A stretch of 64,000 nt of DNA from positions 21,542,001 to 21,606,000 of the forward strand of contig NC_092569.1 in assembly GCF_037975245.1 (NCBI RefSeq), written 5' to 3'. This document shows positions 27,347 through 42,567 of this stretch, piece after piece. The stretch is from Apostichopus japonicus. Its lineage: Eukaryota > Echinodermata > Holothuroidea > Aspidochirotida > Stichopodidae. Numbering within the stretch: the first letter of the stretch is position 1; each line of letters begins with the position of its first letter. The notes under the pieces are model-generated. The model had not been told where the DNA came from, ran no database searches, and worked only from the letters and a program-made list of their open reading frames with translations. The translations under genes and the position numbers were made by a program.

Positions 27347-30300
27347 GACGCCACCACCGGGGTTCGAACCGGCGATGCAAAAGAGAGCCTCGCTCATCAG
27401 CTCTTACAGTGCGCCAAGCCATCGCGCCACTGTATGGACTGAGATATTAGGCCGATTAACTAATACTTACAGCTCCCTATGCAGGCACCCGCTGTAAAAG
27501 ATCGGCAAAAGACGCCACCACCGGGGTTCGAACCGGCGATGCAAAAGAGAGCCTCGCTCATCAGCTCTTACAGTGCGCCAAGCCATCGCGCCACTGTATG
27601 GACTGAGATATTAGGCCGATTAACTAATACTTACAGCTCCCTATGCAGGCACCCGCTGTAAAAGATCGGCAAAAGACGCCACCACCGGGGTTCGAACCGG
27701 CGATGCAAAAGAGAGCCTCGCTCATCAGCTCTTACAGTGCGCCAAGCCATCGCGCCACTGTATGGACTGAGATATTAGGCCGATTAACTAATACTTACAG
27801 CTCCCTATGCAGGCACCCGCTGTAAAAGATCGGCAAAAGACGCCACCACCGGGGTTCGAACCGGCGATGCAAAAGAGAGCCTCGCTCATCAGCTCTTACA
27901 GTGCGCCAAGCCATCGCGCCACTGTATGGACTGAGATATTAGGCCGATTAACTAATACTTACAGCTCCCTATGCAGGCACCCGCTGTAAAAGATCGGCAA
28001 AAGACGCCACCACCGGGGTTCGAACCGGCGATGCAAAAGAGAGCCTCGCTCATCAGCTCTTACAGTGCGCCAAGCCATCGCGCCACTGTATGGACTGAGA
28101 TATTAGGCCGATTAACTAATACTTACAGCTCCCTATGCAGGCACCCGCTGTAAAAGATCGGCAAAAGACGCCACCACCGGGGTTCGAACCGGCGATGCAA
28201 AAGAGAGCCTCGCTCATCAGCTCTTACAGTGCGCCAAGCCATCGCGCCACTGTATGGACTGAGATATTAGGCCGATTAACTAATACTTACAGCTCCCTAT
28301 GCAGGCACCCGCTGTAAAAGATCGGCAAAAGACGCCACCACCGGGGTTCGAACCGGCGATGCAAAAGAGAGCCTCGCTCATCAGCTCTTACAGTGCGCCA
28401 AGCCATCGCGCCACTGTATGGACTGAGATATTAGGCCGATTAACTAATACTTACAGCTCCCTATGCAGGCACCCGCTGTAAAAGATCGGCAAAAGACGCC
28501 ACCACCGGGGTTCGAACCGGCGATGCAAAAGAGAGCCTCGCTCATCAGCTCTTACAGTGCGCCAAGCCATCGCGCCACTGTATGGACTGAGATATTAGGC
28601 CGATTAACTAATACTTACAGCTCCCTATGCAGGCACCCGCTGTAAAAGATCGGCAAAAGACGCCACCACCGGGGTTCGAACCGGCGATGCAAAAGAGAGC
28701 CTCGCTCATCAGCTCTTACAGTGCGCCAAGCCATCGCGCCACTGTATGGACTGAGATATTAGGCCGATTAACTAATACTTACAGCTCCCTATGCAGGCAC
28801 CCGCTGTAAAAGATCGGCAAAAGACGCCACCACCGGGGTTCGAACCGGCGATGCAAAAGAGAGCCTCGCTCATCAGCTCTTACAGTGCGCCAAGCCATCG
28901 CGCCACTGTATGGACTGAGATATTAGGCCGATTAACTAATACTTACAGCTCCCTATGCAGGCACCCGCTGTAAAAGATCGGCAAAAGACGCCACCACCGG
29001 GGTTCGAACCGGCGATGCAAAAGAGAGCCTCGCTCATCAGCTCTTACAGTGCGCCAAGCCATCGCGCCACTGTATGGACTGAGATATTAGGCCGATTAAC
29101 TAATACTTACAGCTCCCTATGCAGGCACCCGCTGTAAAAGATCGGCAAAAGACGCCACCACCGGGGTTCGAACCGGCGATGCAAAAGAGAGCCTCGCTCA
29201 TCAGCTCTTACAGTGCGCCAAGCCATCGCGCCACTGTATGGACTGAGATATTAGGCCGATTAACTAATACTTACAGCTCCCTATGCAGGCACCCGCTGTA
29301 AAAGATCGGCAAAAGACGCCACCACCGGGGTTCGAACCGGCGATGCAAAAGAGAGCCTCGCTCATCAGCTCTTACAGTGCGCCAAGCCATCGCGCCACTG
29401 TATGGACTGAGATATTAGGCCGATTAACTAATACTTACAGCTCCCTATGCAGGCACCCGCTGTAAAAGATCGGCAAAAGACGCCACCACCGGGGTTCGAA
29501 CCGGCGATGCAAAAGAGAGCCTCGCTCATCAGCTCTTACAGTGCGCCAAGCCATCGCGCCACTGTATGGACTGAGATATTAGGCCGATTAACTAATACTT
29601 ACAGCTCCCTATGCAGGCACCCGCTGTAAAAGATCGGCAAAAGACGCCACCACCGGGGTTCGAACCGGCGATGCAAAAGAGAGCCTCGCTCATCAGCTCT
29701 TACAGTGCGCCAAGCCATCGCGCCACTGTATGGACTGAGATATTAGGCCGATTAACTAATACTTACAGCTCCCTATGCAGGCACCCGCTGTAAAAGATCG
29801 GCAAAAGACGCCACCACCGGGGTTCGAACCGGCGATGCAAAAGAGAGCCTCGCTCATCAGCTCTTACAGTGCGCCAAGCCATCGCGCCACTGTATGGACT
29901 GAGATATTAGGCCGATTAACTAATACTTACAGCTCCCTATGCAGGCACCCGCTGTAAAAGATCGGCAAAAGACGCCACCACCGGGGTTCGAACCGGCGAT
30001 GCAAAAGAGAGCCTCGCTCATCAGCTCTTACAGTGCGCCAAGCCATCGCGCCACTGTATGGACTGAGATATTAGGCCGATTAACTAATACTTACAGCTCC
30101 CTATGCAGGCACCCGCTGTAAAAGATCGGCAAAAGACGCCACCACCGGGGTTCGAACCGGCGATGCAAAAGAGAGCCTCGCTCATCAGCTCTTACAGTGC
30201 GCCAAGCCATCGCGCCACTGTATGGACTGAGATATTAGGCCGATTAACTAATACTTACAGCTCCCTATGCAGGCACCCGCTGTAAAAGATCGGCAAAAGA

Positions 30301-33300
30301 CGCCACCACCGGGGTTCGAACCGGCGATGCAAAAGAGAGCCTCGCTCATCAGCTCTTACAGTGCGCCAAGCCATCGCGCCACTGTATGGACTGAGATATT
30401 AGGCCGATTAACTAATACTTACAGCTCCCTATGCAGGCACCCGCTGTAAAAGATCGGCAAAAGACGCCACCACCGGGGTTCGAACCGGCGATGCAAAAGA
30501 GAGCCTCGCTCATCAGCTCTTACAGTGCGCCAAGCCATCGCGCCACTGTATGGACTGAGATATTAGGCCGATTAACTAATACTTACAGCTCCCTATGCAG
30601 GCACCCGCTGTAAAAGATCGGCAAAAGACGCCACCACCGGGGTTCGAACCGGCGATGCAAAAGAGAGCCTCGCTCATCAGCTCTTACAGTGCGCCAAGCC
30701 ATCGCGCCACTGTATGGACTGAGATATTAGGCCGATTAACTAATACTTACAGCTCCCTATGCAGGCACCCGCTGTAAAAGATCGGCAAAAGACGCCACCA
30801 CCGGGGTTCGAACCGGCGATGCAAAAGAGAGCCTCGCTCATCAGCTCTTACAGTGCGCCAAGCCATCGCGCCACTGTATGGACTGAGATATTAGGCCGAT
30901 TAACTAATACTTACAGCTCCCTATGCAGGCACCCGCTGTAAAAGATCGGCAAAAGACGCCACCACCGGGGTTCGAACCGGCGATGCAAAAGAGAGCCTCG
31001 CTCATCAGCTCTTACAGTGCGCCAAGCCATCGCGCCACTGTATGGACTGAGATATTAGGCCGATTAACTAATACTTACAGCTCCCTATGCAGGCACCCGC
31101 TGTAAAAGATCGGCAAAAGACGCCACCACCGGGGTTCGAACCGGCGATGCAAAAGAGAGCCTCGCTCATCAGCTCTTACAGTGCGCCAAGCCATCGCGCC
31201 ACTGTATGGACTGAGATATTAGGCCGATTAACTAATACTTACAGCTCCCTATGCAGGCACCCGCTGTAAAAGATCGGCAAAAGACGCCACCACCGGGGTT
31301 CGAACCGGCGATGCAAAAGAGAGCCTCGCTCATCAGCTCTTACAGTGCGCCAAGCCATCGCGCCACTGTATGGACTGAGATATTAGGCCGATTAACTAAT
31401 ACTTACAGCTCCCTATGCAGGCACCCGCTGTAAAAGATCGGCAAAAGACGCCACCACCGGGGTTCGAACCGGCGATGCAAAAGAGAGCCTCGCTCATCAG
31501 CTCTTACAGTGCGCCAAGCCATCGCGCCACTGTATGGACTGAGATATTAGGCCGATTAACTAATACTTACAGCTCCCTATGCAGGCACCCGCTGTAAAAG
31601 ATCGGCAAAAGACGCCACCACCGGGGTTCGAACCGGCGATGCAAAAGAGAGCCTCGCTCATCAGCTCTTACAGTGCGCCAAGCCATCGCGCCACTGTATG
31701 GACTGAGATATTAGGCCGATTAACTAATACTTACAGCTCCCTATGCAGGCACCCGCTGTAAAAGATCGGCAAAAGACGCCACCACCGGGGTTCGAACCGG
31801 CGATGCAAAAGAGAGCCTCGCTCATCAGCTCTTACAGTGCGCCAAGCCATCGCGCCACTGTATGGACTGAGATATTAGGCCGATTAACTAATACTTACAG
31901 CTCCCTATGCAGGCACCCGCTGTAAAAGATCGGCAAAAGACGCCACCACCGGGGTTCGAACCGGCGATGCAAAAGAGAGCCTCGCTCATCAGCTCTTACA
32001 GTGCGCCAAGCCATCGCGCCACTGTATGGACTGAGATATTAGGCCGATTAACTAATACTTACAGCTCCCTATGCAGGCACCCGCTGTAAAAGATCGGCAA
32101 AAGACGCCACCACCGGGGTTCGAACCGGCGATGCAAAAGAGAGCCTCGCTCATCAGCTCTTACAGTGCGCCAAGCCATCGCGCCACTGTATGGACTGAGA
32201 TATTAGGCCGATTAACTAATACTTACAGCTCCCTATGCAGGCACCCGCTGTAAAAGATCGGCAAAAGACGCCACCACCGGGGTTCGAACCGGCGATGCAA
32301 AAGAGAGCCTCGCTCATCAGCTCTTACAGTGCGCCAAGCCATCGCGCCACTGTATGGACTGAGATATTAGGCCGATTAACTAATACTTACAGCTCCCTAT
32401 GCAGGCACCCGCTGTAAAAGATCGGCAAAAGACGCCACCACCGGGGTTCGAACCGGCGATGCAAAAGAGAGCCTCGCTCATCAGCTCTTACAGTGCGCCA
32501 AGCCATCGCGCCACTGTATGGACTGAGATATTAGGCCGATTAACTAATACTTACAGCTCCCTATGCAGGCACCCGCTGTAAAAGATCGGCAAAAGACGCC
32601 ACCACCGGGGTTCGAACCGGCGATGCAAAAGAGAGCCTCGCTCATCAGCTCTTACAGTGCGCCAAGCCATCGCGCCACTGTATGGACTGAGATATTAGGC
32701 CGATTAACTAATACTTACAGCTCCCTATGCAGGCACCCGCTGTAAAAGATCGGCAAAAGACGCCACCACCGGGGTTCGAACCGGCGATGCAAAAGAGAGC
32801 CTCGCTCATCAGCTCTTACAGTGCGCCAAGCCATCGCGCCACTGTATGGACTGAGATATTAGGCCGATTAACTAATACTTACAGCTCCCTATGCAGGCAC
32901 CCGCTGTAAAAGATCGGCAAAAGACGCCACCACCGGGGTTCGAACCGGCGATGCAAAAGAGAGCCTCGCTCATCAGCTCTTACAGTGCGCCAAGCCATCG
33001 CGCCACTGTATGGACTGAGATATTAGGCCGATTAACTAATACTTACAGCTCCCTATGCAGGCACCCGCTGTAAAAGATCGGCAAAAGACGCCACCACCGG
33101 GGTTCGAACCGGCGATGCAAAAGAGAGCCTCGCTCATCAGCTCTTACAGTGCGCCAAGCCATCGCGCCACTGTATGGACTGAGATATTAGGCCGATTAAC
33201 TAATACTTACAGCTCCCTATGCAGGCACCCGCTGTAAAAGATCGGCAAAAGACGCCACCACCGGGGTTCGAACCGGCGATGCAAAAGAGAGCCTCGCTCA

Positions 33301-36300
33301 TCAGCTCTTACAGTGCGCCAAGCCATCGCGCCACTGTATGGACTGAGATATTAGGCCGATTAACTAATACTTACAGCTCCCTATGCAGGCACCCGCTGTA
33401 AAAGATCGGCAAAAGACGCCACCACCGGGGTTCGAACCGGCGATGCAAAAGAGAGCCTCGCTCATCAGCTCTTACAGTGCGCCAAGCCATCGCGCCACTG
33501 TATGGACTGAGATATTAGGCCGATTAACTAATACTTACAGCTCCCTATGCAGGCACCCGCTGTAAAAGATCGGCAAAAGACGCCACCACCGGGGTTCGAA
33601 CCGGCGATGCAAAAGAGAGCCTCGCTCATCAGCTCTTACAGTGCGCCAAGCCATCGCGCCACTGTATGGACTGAGATATTAGGCCGATTAACTAATACTT
33701 ACAGCTCCCTATGCAGGCACCCGCTGTAAAAGATCGGCAAAAGACGCCACCACCGGGGTTCGAACCGGCGATGCAAAAGAGAGCCTCGCTCATCAGCTCT
33801 TACAGTGCGCCAAGCCATCGCGCCACTGTATGGACTGAGATATTAGGCCGATTAACTAATACTTACAGCTCCCTATGCAGGCACCCGCTGTAAAAGATCG
33901 GCAAAAGACGCCACCACCGGGGTTCGAACCGGCGATGCAAAAGAGAGCCTCGCTCATCAGCTCTTACAGTGCGCCAAGCCATCGCGCCACTGTATGGACT
34001 GAGATATTAGGCCGATTAACTAATACTTACAGCTCCCTATGCAGGCACCCGCTGTAAAAGATCGGCAAAAGACGCCACCACCGGGGTTCGAACCGGCGAT
34101 GCAAAAGAGAGCCTCGCTCATCAGCTCTTACAGTGCGCCAAGCCATCGCGCCACTGTATGGACTGAGATATTAGGCCGATTAACTAATACTTACAGCTCC
34201 CTATGCAGGCACCCGCTGTAAAAGATCGGCAAAAGACGCCACCACCGGGGTTCGAACCGGCGATGCAAAAGAGAGCCTCGCTCATCAGCTCTTACAGTGC
34301 GCCAAGCCATCGCGCCACTGTATGGACTGAGATATTAGGCCGATTAACTAATACTTACAGCTCCCTATGCAGGCACCCGCTGTAAAAGATCGGCAAAAGA
34401 CGCCACCACCGGGGTTCGAACCGGCGATGCAAAAGAGAGCCTCGCTCATCAGCTCTTACAGTGCGCCAAGCCATCGCGCCACTGTATGGACTGAGATATT
34501 AGGCCGATTAACTAATACTTACAGCTCCCTATGCAGGCACCCGCTGTAAAAGATCGGCAAAAGACGCCACCACCGGGGTTCGAACCGGCGATGCAAAAGA
34601 GAGCCTCGCTCATCAGCTCTTACAGTGCGCCAAGCCATCGCGCCACTGTATGGACTGAGATATTAGGCCGATTAACTAATACTTACAGCTCCCTATGCAG
34701 GCACCCGCTGTAAAAGATCGGCAAAAGACGCCACCACCGGGGTTCGAACCGGCGATGCAAAAGAGAGCCTCGCTCATCAGCTCTTACAGTGCGCCAAGCC
34801 ATCGCGCCACTGTATGGACTGAGATATTAGGCCGATTAACTAATACTTACAGCTCCCTATGCAGGCACCCGCTGTAAAAGATCGGCAAAAGACGCCACCA
34901 CCGGGGTTCGAACCGGCGATGCAAAAGAGAGCCTCGCTCATCAGCTCTTACAGTGCGCCAAGCCATCGCGCCACTGTATGGACTGAGATATTAGGCCGAT
35001 TAACTAATACTTACAGCTCCCTATGCAGGCACCCGCTGTAAAAGATCGGCAAAAGACGCCACCACCGGGGTTCGAACCGGCGATGCAAAAGAGAGCCTCG
35101 CTCATCAGCTCTTACAGTGCGCCAAGCCATCGCGCCACTGTATGGACTGAGATATTAGGCCGATTAACTAATACTTACAGCTCCCTATGCAGGCACCCGC
35201 TGTAAAAGATCGGCAAAAGACGCCACCACCGGGGTTCGAACCGGCGATGCAAAAGAGAGCCTCGCTCATCAGCTCTTACAGTGCGCCAAGCCATCGCGCC
35301 ACTGTATGGACTGAGATATTAGGCCGATTAACTAATACTTACAGCTCCCTATGCAGGCACCCGCTGTAAAAGATCGGCAAAAGACGCCACCACCGGGGTT
35401 CGAACCGGCGATGCAAAAGAGAGCCTCGCTCATCAGCTCTTACAGTGCGCCAAGCCATCGCGCCACTGTATGGACTGAGATATTAGGCCGATTAACTAAT
35501 ACTTACAGCTCCCTATGCAGGCACCCGCTGTAAAAGATCGGCAAAAGACGCCACCACCGGGGTTCGAACCGGCGATGCAAAAGAGAGCCTCGCTCATCAG
35601 CTCTTACAGTGCGCCAAGCCATCGCGCCACTGTATGGACTGAGATATTAGGCCGATTAACTAATACTTACAGCTCCCTATGCAGGCACCCGCTGTAAAAG
35701 ATCGGCAAAAGACGCCACCACCGGGGTTCGAACCGGCGATGCAAAAGAGAGCCTCGCTCATCAGCTCTTACAGTGCGCCAAGCCATCGCGCCACTGTATG
35801 GACTGAGATATTAGGCCGATTAACTAATACTTACAGCTCCCTATGCAGGCACCCGCTGTAAAAGATCGGCAAAAGACGCCACCACCGGGGTTCGAACCGG
35901 CGATGCAAAAGAGAGCCTCGCTCATCAGCTCTTACAGTGCGCCAAGCCATCGCGCCACTGTATGGACTGAGATATTAGGCCGATTAACTAATACTTACAG
36001 CTCCCTATGCAGGCACCCGCTGTAAAAGATCGGCAAAAGACGCCACCACCGGGGTTCGAACCGGCGATGCAAAAGAGAGCCTCGCTCATCAGCTCTTACA
36101 GTGCGCCAAGCCATCGCGCCACTGTATGGACTGAGATATTAGGCCGATTAACTAATACTTACAGCTCCCTATGCAGGCACCCGCTGTAAAAGATCGGCAA
36201 AAGACGCCACCACCGGGGTTCGAACCGGCGATGCAAAAGAGAGCCTCGCTCATCAGCTCTTACAGTGCGCCAAGCCATCGCGCCACTGTATGGACTGAGA

Positions 36301-39300
36301 TATTAGGCCGATTAACTAATACTTACAGCTCCCTATGCAGGCACCCGCTGTAAAAGATCGGCAAAAGACGCCACCACCGGGGTTCGAACCGGCGATGCAA
36401 AAGAGAGCCTCGCTCATCAGCTCTTACAGTGCGCCAAGCCATCGCGCCACTGTATGGACTGAGATATTAGGCCGATTAACTAATACTTACAGCTCCCTAT
36501 GCAGGCACCCGCTGTAAAAGATCGGCAAAAGACGCCACCACCGGGGTTCGAACCGGCGATGCAAAAGAGAGCCTCGCTCATCAGCTCTTACAGTGCGCCA
36601 AGCCATCGCGCCACTGTATGGACTGAGATATTAGGCCGATTAACTAATACTTACAGCTCCCTATGCAGGCACCCGCTGTAAAAGATCGGCAAAAGACGCC
36701 ACCACCGGGGTTCGAACCGGCGATGCAAAAGAGAGCCTCGCTCATCAGCTCTTACAGTGCGCCAAGCCATCGCGCCACTGTATGGACTGAGATATTAGGC
36801 CGATTAACTAATACTTACAGCTCCCTATGCAGGCACCCGCTGTAAAAGATCGGCAAAAGACGCCACCACCGGGGTTCGAACCGGCGATGCAAAAGAGAGC
36901 CTCGCTCATCAGCTCTTACAGTGCGCCAAGCCATCGCGCCACTGTATGGACTGAGATATTAGGCCGATTAACTAATACTTACAGCTCCCTATGCAGGCAC
37001 CCGCTGTAAAAGATCGGCAAAAGACGCCACCACCGGGGTTCGAACCGGCGATGCAAAAGAGAGCCTCGCTCATCAGCTCTTACAGTGCGCCAAGCCATCG
37101 CGCCACTGTATGGACTGAGATATTAGGCCGATTAACTAATACTTACAGCTCCCTATGCAGGCACCCGCTGTAAAAGATCGGCAAAAGACGCCACCACCGG
37201 GGTTCGAACCGGCGATGCAAAAGAGAGCCTCGCTCATCAGCTCTTACAGTGCGCCAAGCCATCGCGCCACTGTATGGACTGAGATATTAGGCCGATTAAC
37301 TAATACTTACAGCTCCCTATGCAGGCACCCGCTGTAAAAGATCGGCAAAAGACGCCACCACCGGGGTTCGAACCGGCGATGCAAAAGAGAGCCTCGCTCA
37401 TCAGCTCTTACAGTGCGCCAAGCCATCGCGCCACTGTATGGACTGAGATATTAGGCCGATTAACTAATACTTACAGCTCCCTATGCAGGCACCCGCTGTA
37501 AAAGATCGGCAAAAGACGCCACCACCGGGGTTCGAACCGGCGATGCAAAAGAGAGCCTCGCTCATCAGCTCTTACAGTGCGCCAAGCCATCGCGCCACTG
37601 TATGGACTGAGATATTAGGCCGATTAACTAATACTTACAGCTCCCTATGCAGGCACCCGCTGTAAAAGATCGGCAAAAGACGCCACCACCGGGGTTCGAA
37701 CCGGCGATGCAAAAGAGAGCCTCGCTCATCAGCTCTTACAGTGCGCCAAGCCATCGCGCCACTGTATGGACTGAGATATTAGGCCGATTAACTAATACTT
37801 ACAGCTCCCTATGCAGGCACCCGCTGTAAAAGATCGGCAAAAGACGCCACCACCGGGGTTCGAACCGGCGATGCAAAAGAGAGCCTCGCTCATCAGCTCT
37901 TACAGTGCGCCAAGCCATCGCGCCACTGTATGGACTGAGATATTAGGCCGATTAACTAATACTTACAGCTCCCTATGCAGGCACCCGCTGTAAAAGATCG
38001 GCAAAAGACGCCACCACCGGGGTTCGAACCGGCGATGCAAAAGAGAGCCTCGCTCATCAGCTCTTACAGTGCGCCAAGCCATCGCGCCACTGTATGGACT
38101 GAGATATTAGGCCGATTAACTAATACTTACAGCTCCCTATGCAGGCACCCGCTGTAAAAGATCGGCAAAAGACGCCACCACCGGGGTTCGAACCGGCGAT
38201 GCAAAAGAGAGCCTCGCTCATCAGCTCTTACAGTGCGCCAAGCCATCGCGCCACTGTATGGACTGAGATATTAGGCCGATTAACTAATACTTACAGCTCC
38301 CTATGCAGGCACCCGCTGTAAAAGATCGGCAAAAGACGCCACCACCGGGGTTCGAACCGGCGATGCAAAAGAGAGCCTCGCTCATCAGCTCTTACAGTGC
38401 GCCAAGCCATCGCGCCACTGTATGGACTGAGATATTAGGCCGATTAACTAATACTTACAGCTCCCTATGCAGGCACCCGCTGTAAAAGATCGGCAAAAGA
38501 CGCCACCACCGGGGTTCGAACCGGCGATGCAAAAGAGAGCCTCGCTCATCAGCTCTTACAGTGCGCCAAGCCATCGCGCCACTGTATGGACTGAGATATT
38601 AGGCCGATTAACTAATACTTACAGCTCCCTATGCAGGCACCCGCTGTAAAAGATCGGCAAAAGACGCCACCACCGGGGTTCGAACCGGCGATGCAAAAGA
38701 GAGCCTCGCTCATCAGCTCTTACAGTGCGCCAAGCCATCGCGCCACTGTATGGACTGAGATATTAGGCCGATTAACTAATACTTACAGCTCCCTATGCAG
38801 GCACCCGCTGTAAAAGATCGGCAAAAGACGCCACCACCGGGGTTCGAACCGGCGATGCAAAAGAGAGCCTCGCTCATCAGCTCTTACAGTGCGCCAAGCC
38901 ATCGCGCCACTGTATGGACTGAGATATTAGGCCGATTAACTAATACTTACAGCTCCCTATGCAGGCACCCGCTGTAAAAGATCGGCAAAAGACGCCACCA
39001 CCGGGGTTCGAACCGGCGATGCAAAAGAGAGCCTCGCTCATCAGCTCTTACAGTGCGCCAAGCCATCGCGCCACTGTATGGACTGAGATATTAGGCCGAT
39101 TAACTAATACTTACAGCTCCCTATGCAGGCACCCGCTGTAAAAGATCGGCAAAAGACGCCACCACCGGGGTTCGAACCGGCGATGCAAAAGAGAGCCTCG
39201 CTCATCAGCTCTTACAGTGCGCCAAGCCATCGCGCCACTGTATGGACTGAGATATTAGGCCGATTAACTAATACTTACAGCTCCCTATGCAGGCACCCGC

Positions 39301-42300
39301 TGTAAAAGATCGGCAAAAGACGCCACCACCGGGGTTCGAACCGGCGATGCAAAAGAGAGCCTCGCTCATCAGCTCTTACAGTGCGCCAAGCCATCGCGCC
39401 ACTGTATGGACTGAGATATTAGGCCGATTAACTAATACTTACAGCTCCCTATGCAGGCACCCGCTGTAAAAGATCGGCAAAAGACGCCACCACCGGGGTT
39501 CGAACCGGCGATGCAAAAGAGAGCCTCGCTCATCAGCTCTTACAGTGCGCCAAGCCATCGCGCCACTGTATGGACTGAGATATTAGGCCGATTAACTAAT
39601 ACTTACAGCTCCCTATGCAGGCACCCGCTGTAAAAGATCGGCAAAAGACGCCACCACCGGGGTTCGAACCGGCGATGCAAAAGAGAGCCTCGCTCATCAG
39701 CTCTTACAGTGCGCCAAGCCATCGCGCCACTGTATGGACTGAGATATTAGGCCGATTAACTAATACTTACAGCTCCCTATGCAGGCACCCGCTGTAAAAG
39801 ATCGGCAAAAGACGCCACCACCGGGGTTCGAACCGGCGATGCAAAAGAGAGCCTCGCTCATCAGCTCTTACAGTGCGCCAAGCCATCGCGCCACTGTATG
39901 GACTGAGATATTAGGCCGATTAACTAATACTTACAGCTCCCTATGCAGGCACCCGCTGTAAAAGATCGGCAAAAGACGCCACCACCGGGGTTCGAACCGG
40001 CGATGCAAAAGAGAGCCTCGCTCATCAGCTCTTACAGTGCGCCAAGCCATCGCGCCACTGTATGGACTGAGATATTAGGCCGATTAACTAATACTTACAG
40101 CTCCCTATGCAGGCACCCGCTGTAAAAGATCGGCAAAAGACGCCACCACCGGGGTTCGAACCGGCGATGCAAAAGAGAGCCTCGCTCATCAGCTCTTACA
40201 GTGCGCCAAGCCATCGCGCCACTGTATGGACTGAGATATTAGGCCGATTAACTAATACTTACAGCTCCCTATGCAGGCACCCGCTGTAAAAGATCGGCAA
40301 AAGACGCCACCACCGGGGTTCGAACCGGCGATGCAAAAGAGAGCCTCGCTCATCAGCTCTTACAGTGCGCCAAGCCATCGCGCCACTGTATGGACTGAGA
40401 TATTAGGCCGATTAACTAATACTTACAGCTCCCTATGCAGGCACCCGCTGTAAAAGATCGGCAAAAGACGCCACCACCGGGGTTCGAACCGGCGATGCAA
40501 AAGAGAGCCTCGCTCATCAGCTCTTACAGTGCGCCAAGCCATCGCGCCACTGTATGGACTGAGATATTAGGCCGATTAACTAATACTTACAGCTCCCTAT
40601 GCAGGCACCCGCTGTAAAAGATCGGCAAAAGACGCCACCACCGGGGTTCGAACCGGCGATGCAAAAGAGAGCCTCGCTCATCAGCTCTTACAGTGCGCCA
40701 AGCCATCGCGCCACTGTATGGACTGAGATATTAGGCCGATTAACTAATACTTACAGCTCCCTATGCAGGCACCCGCTGTAAAAGATCGGCAAAAGACGCC
40801 ACCACCGGGGTTCGAACCGGCGATGCAAAAGAGAGCCTCGCTCATCAGCTCTTACAGTGCGCCAAGCCATCGCGCCACTGTATGGACTGAGATATTAGGC
40901 CGATTAACTAATACTTACAGCTCCCTATGCAGGCACCCGCTGTAAAAGATCGGCAAAAGACGCCACCACCGGGGTTCGAACCGGCGATGCAAAAGAGAGC
41001 CTCGCTCATCAGCTCTTACAGTGCGCCAAGCCATCGCGCCACTGTATGGACTGAGATATTAGGCCGATTAACTAATACTTACAGCTCCCTATGCAGGCAC
41101 CCGCTGTAAAAGATCGGCAAAAGACGCCACCACCGGGGTTCGAACCGGCGATGCAAAAGAGAGCCTCGCTCATCAGCTCTTACAGTGCGCCAAGCCATCG
41201 CGCCACTGTATGGACTGAGATATTAGGCCGATTAACTAATACTTACAGCTCCCTATGCAGGCACCCGCTGTAAAAGATCGGCAAAAGACGCCACCACCGG
41301 GGTTCGAACCGGCGATGCAAAAGAGAGCCTCGCTCATCAGCTCTTACAGTGCGCCAAGCCATCGCGCCACTGTATGGACTGAGATATTAGGCCGATTAAC
41401 TAATACTTACAGCTCCCTATGCAGGCACCCGCTGTAAAAGATCGGCAAAAGACGCCACCACCGGGGTTCGAACCGGCGATGCAAAAGAGAGCCTCGCTCA
41501 TCAGCTCTTACAGTGCGCCAAGCCATCGCGCCACTGTATGGACTGAGATATTAGGCCGATTAACTAATACTTACAGCTCCCTATGCAGGCACCCGCTGTA
41601 AAAGATCGGCAAAAGACGCCACCACCGGGGTTCGAACCGGCGATGCAAAAGAGAGCCTCGCTCATCAGCTCTTACAGTGCGCCAAGCCATCGCGCCACTG
41701 TATGGACTGAGATATTAGGCCGATTAACTAATACTTACAGCTCCCTATGCAGGCACCCGCTGTAAAAGATCGGCAAAAGACGCCACCACCGGGGTTCGAA
41801 CCGGCGATGCAAAAGAGAGCCTCGCTCATCAGCTCTTACAGTGCGCCAAGCCATCGCGCCACTGTATGGACTGAGATATTAGGCCGATTAACTAATACTT
41901 ACAGCTCCCTATGCAGGCACCCGCTGTAAAAGATCGGCAAAAGACGCCACCACCGGGGTTCGAACCGGCGATGCAAAAGAGAGCCTCGCTCATCAGCTCT
42001 TACAGTGCGCCAAGCCATCGCGCCACTGTATGGACTGAGATATTAGGCCGATTAACTAATACTTACAGCTCCCTATGCAGGCACCCGCTGTAAAAGATCG
42101 GCAAAAGACGCCACCACCGGGGTTCGAACCGGCGATGCAAAAGAGAGCCTCGCTCATCAGCTCTTACAGTGCGCCAAGCCATCGCGCCACTGTATGGACT
42201 GAGATATTAGGCCGATTAACTAATACTTACAGCTCCCTATGCAGGCACCCGCTGTAAAAGATCGGCAAAAGACGCCACCACCGGGGTTCGAACCGGCGAT

Positions 42301-42567
42301 GCAAAAGAGAGCCTCGCTCATCAGCTCTTACAGTGCGCCAAGCCATCGCGCCACTGTATGGACTGAGATATTAGGCCGATTAACTAATACTTACAGCTCC
42401 CTATGCAGGCACCCGCTGTAAAAGATCGGCAAAAGACGCCACCACCGGGGTTCGAACCGGCGATGCAAAAGAGAGCCTCGCTCATCAGCTCTTACAGTGC
42501 GCCAAGCCATCGCGCCACTGTATGGACTGAGATATTAGGCCGATTAACTAATACTTACAGCTCCCTA

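Larger units (their letters stand above)
1..42567 (-). repeat. 164-bp tRNA-related satellite array, left arm
   Basis: Head-to-tail array of a 164-bp unit. Complete units begin (taking the + strand ATGCAGGCACC as start) at 77 and recur every 164 bp to 42403, giving 259 complete units, a 76-bp partial at the left edge and one base before the gap. The phase shifts only twice: +16 bp in the unit at 5325 (180 bp long) and -2 bp in the unit at 11245 (162 bp long). The tRNA-like sense strand is minus here. Arm-specific states, read in sense, are GCCGG before the B-box loop, GAGGCTC in the central stem, and GGTGGTGG after the B-box. No spacer, transposon or other sequence interrupts the array. Such homogeneity implies very recent amplification or strong homogenisation, or partly reflects assembly consensus. 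The array continues beyond the left edge of the window. Confidence 0.98.
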
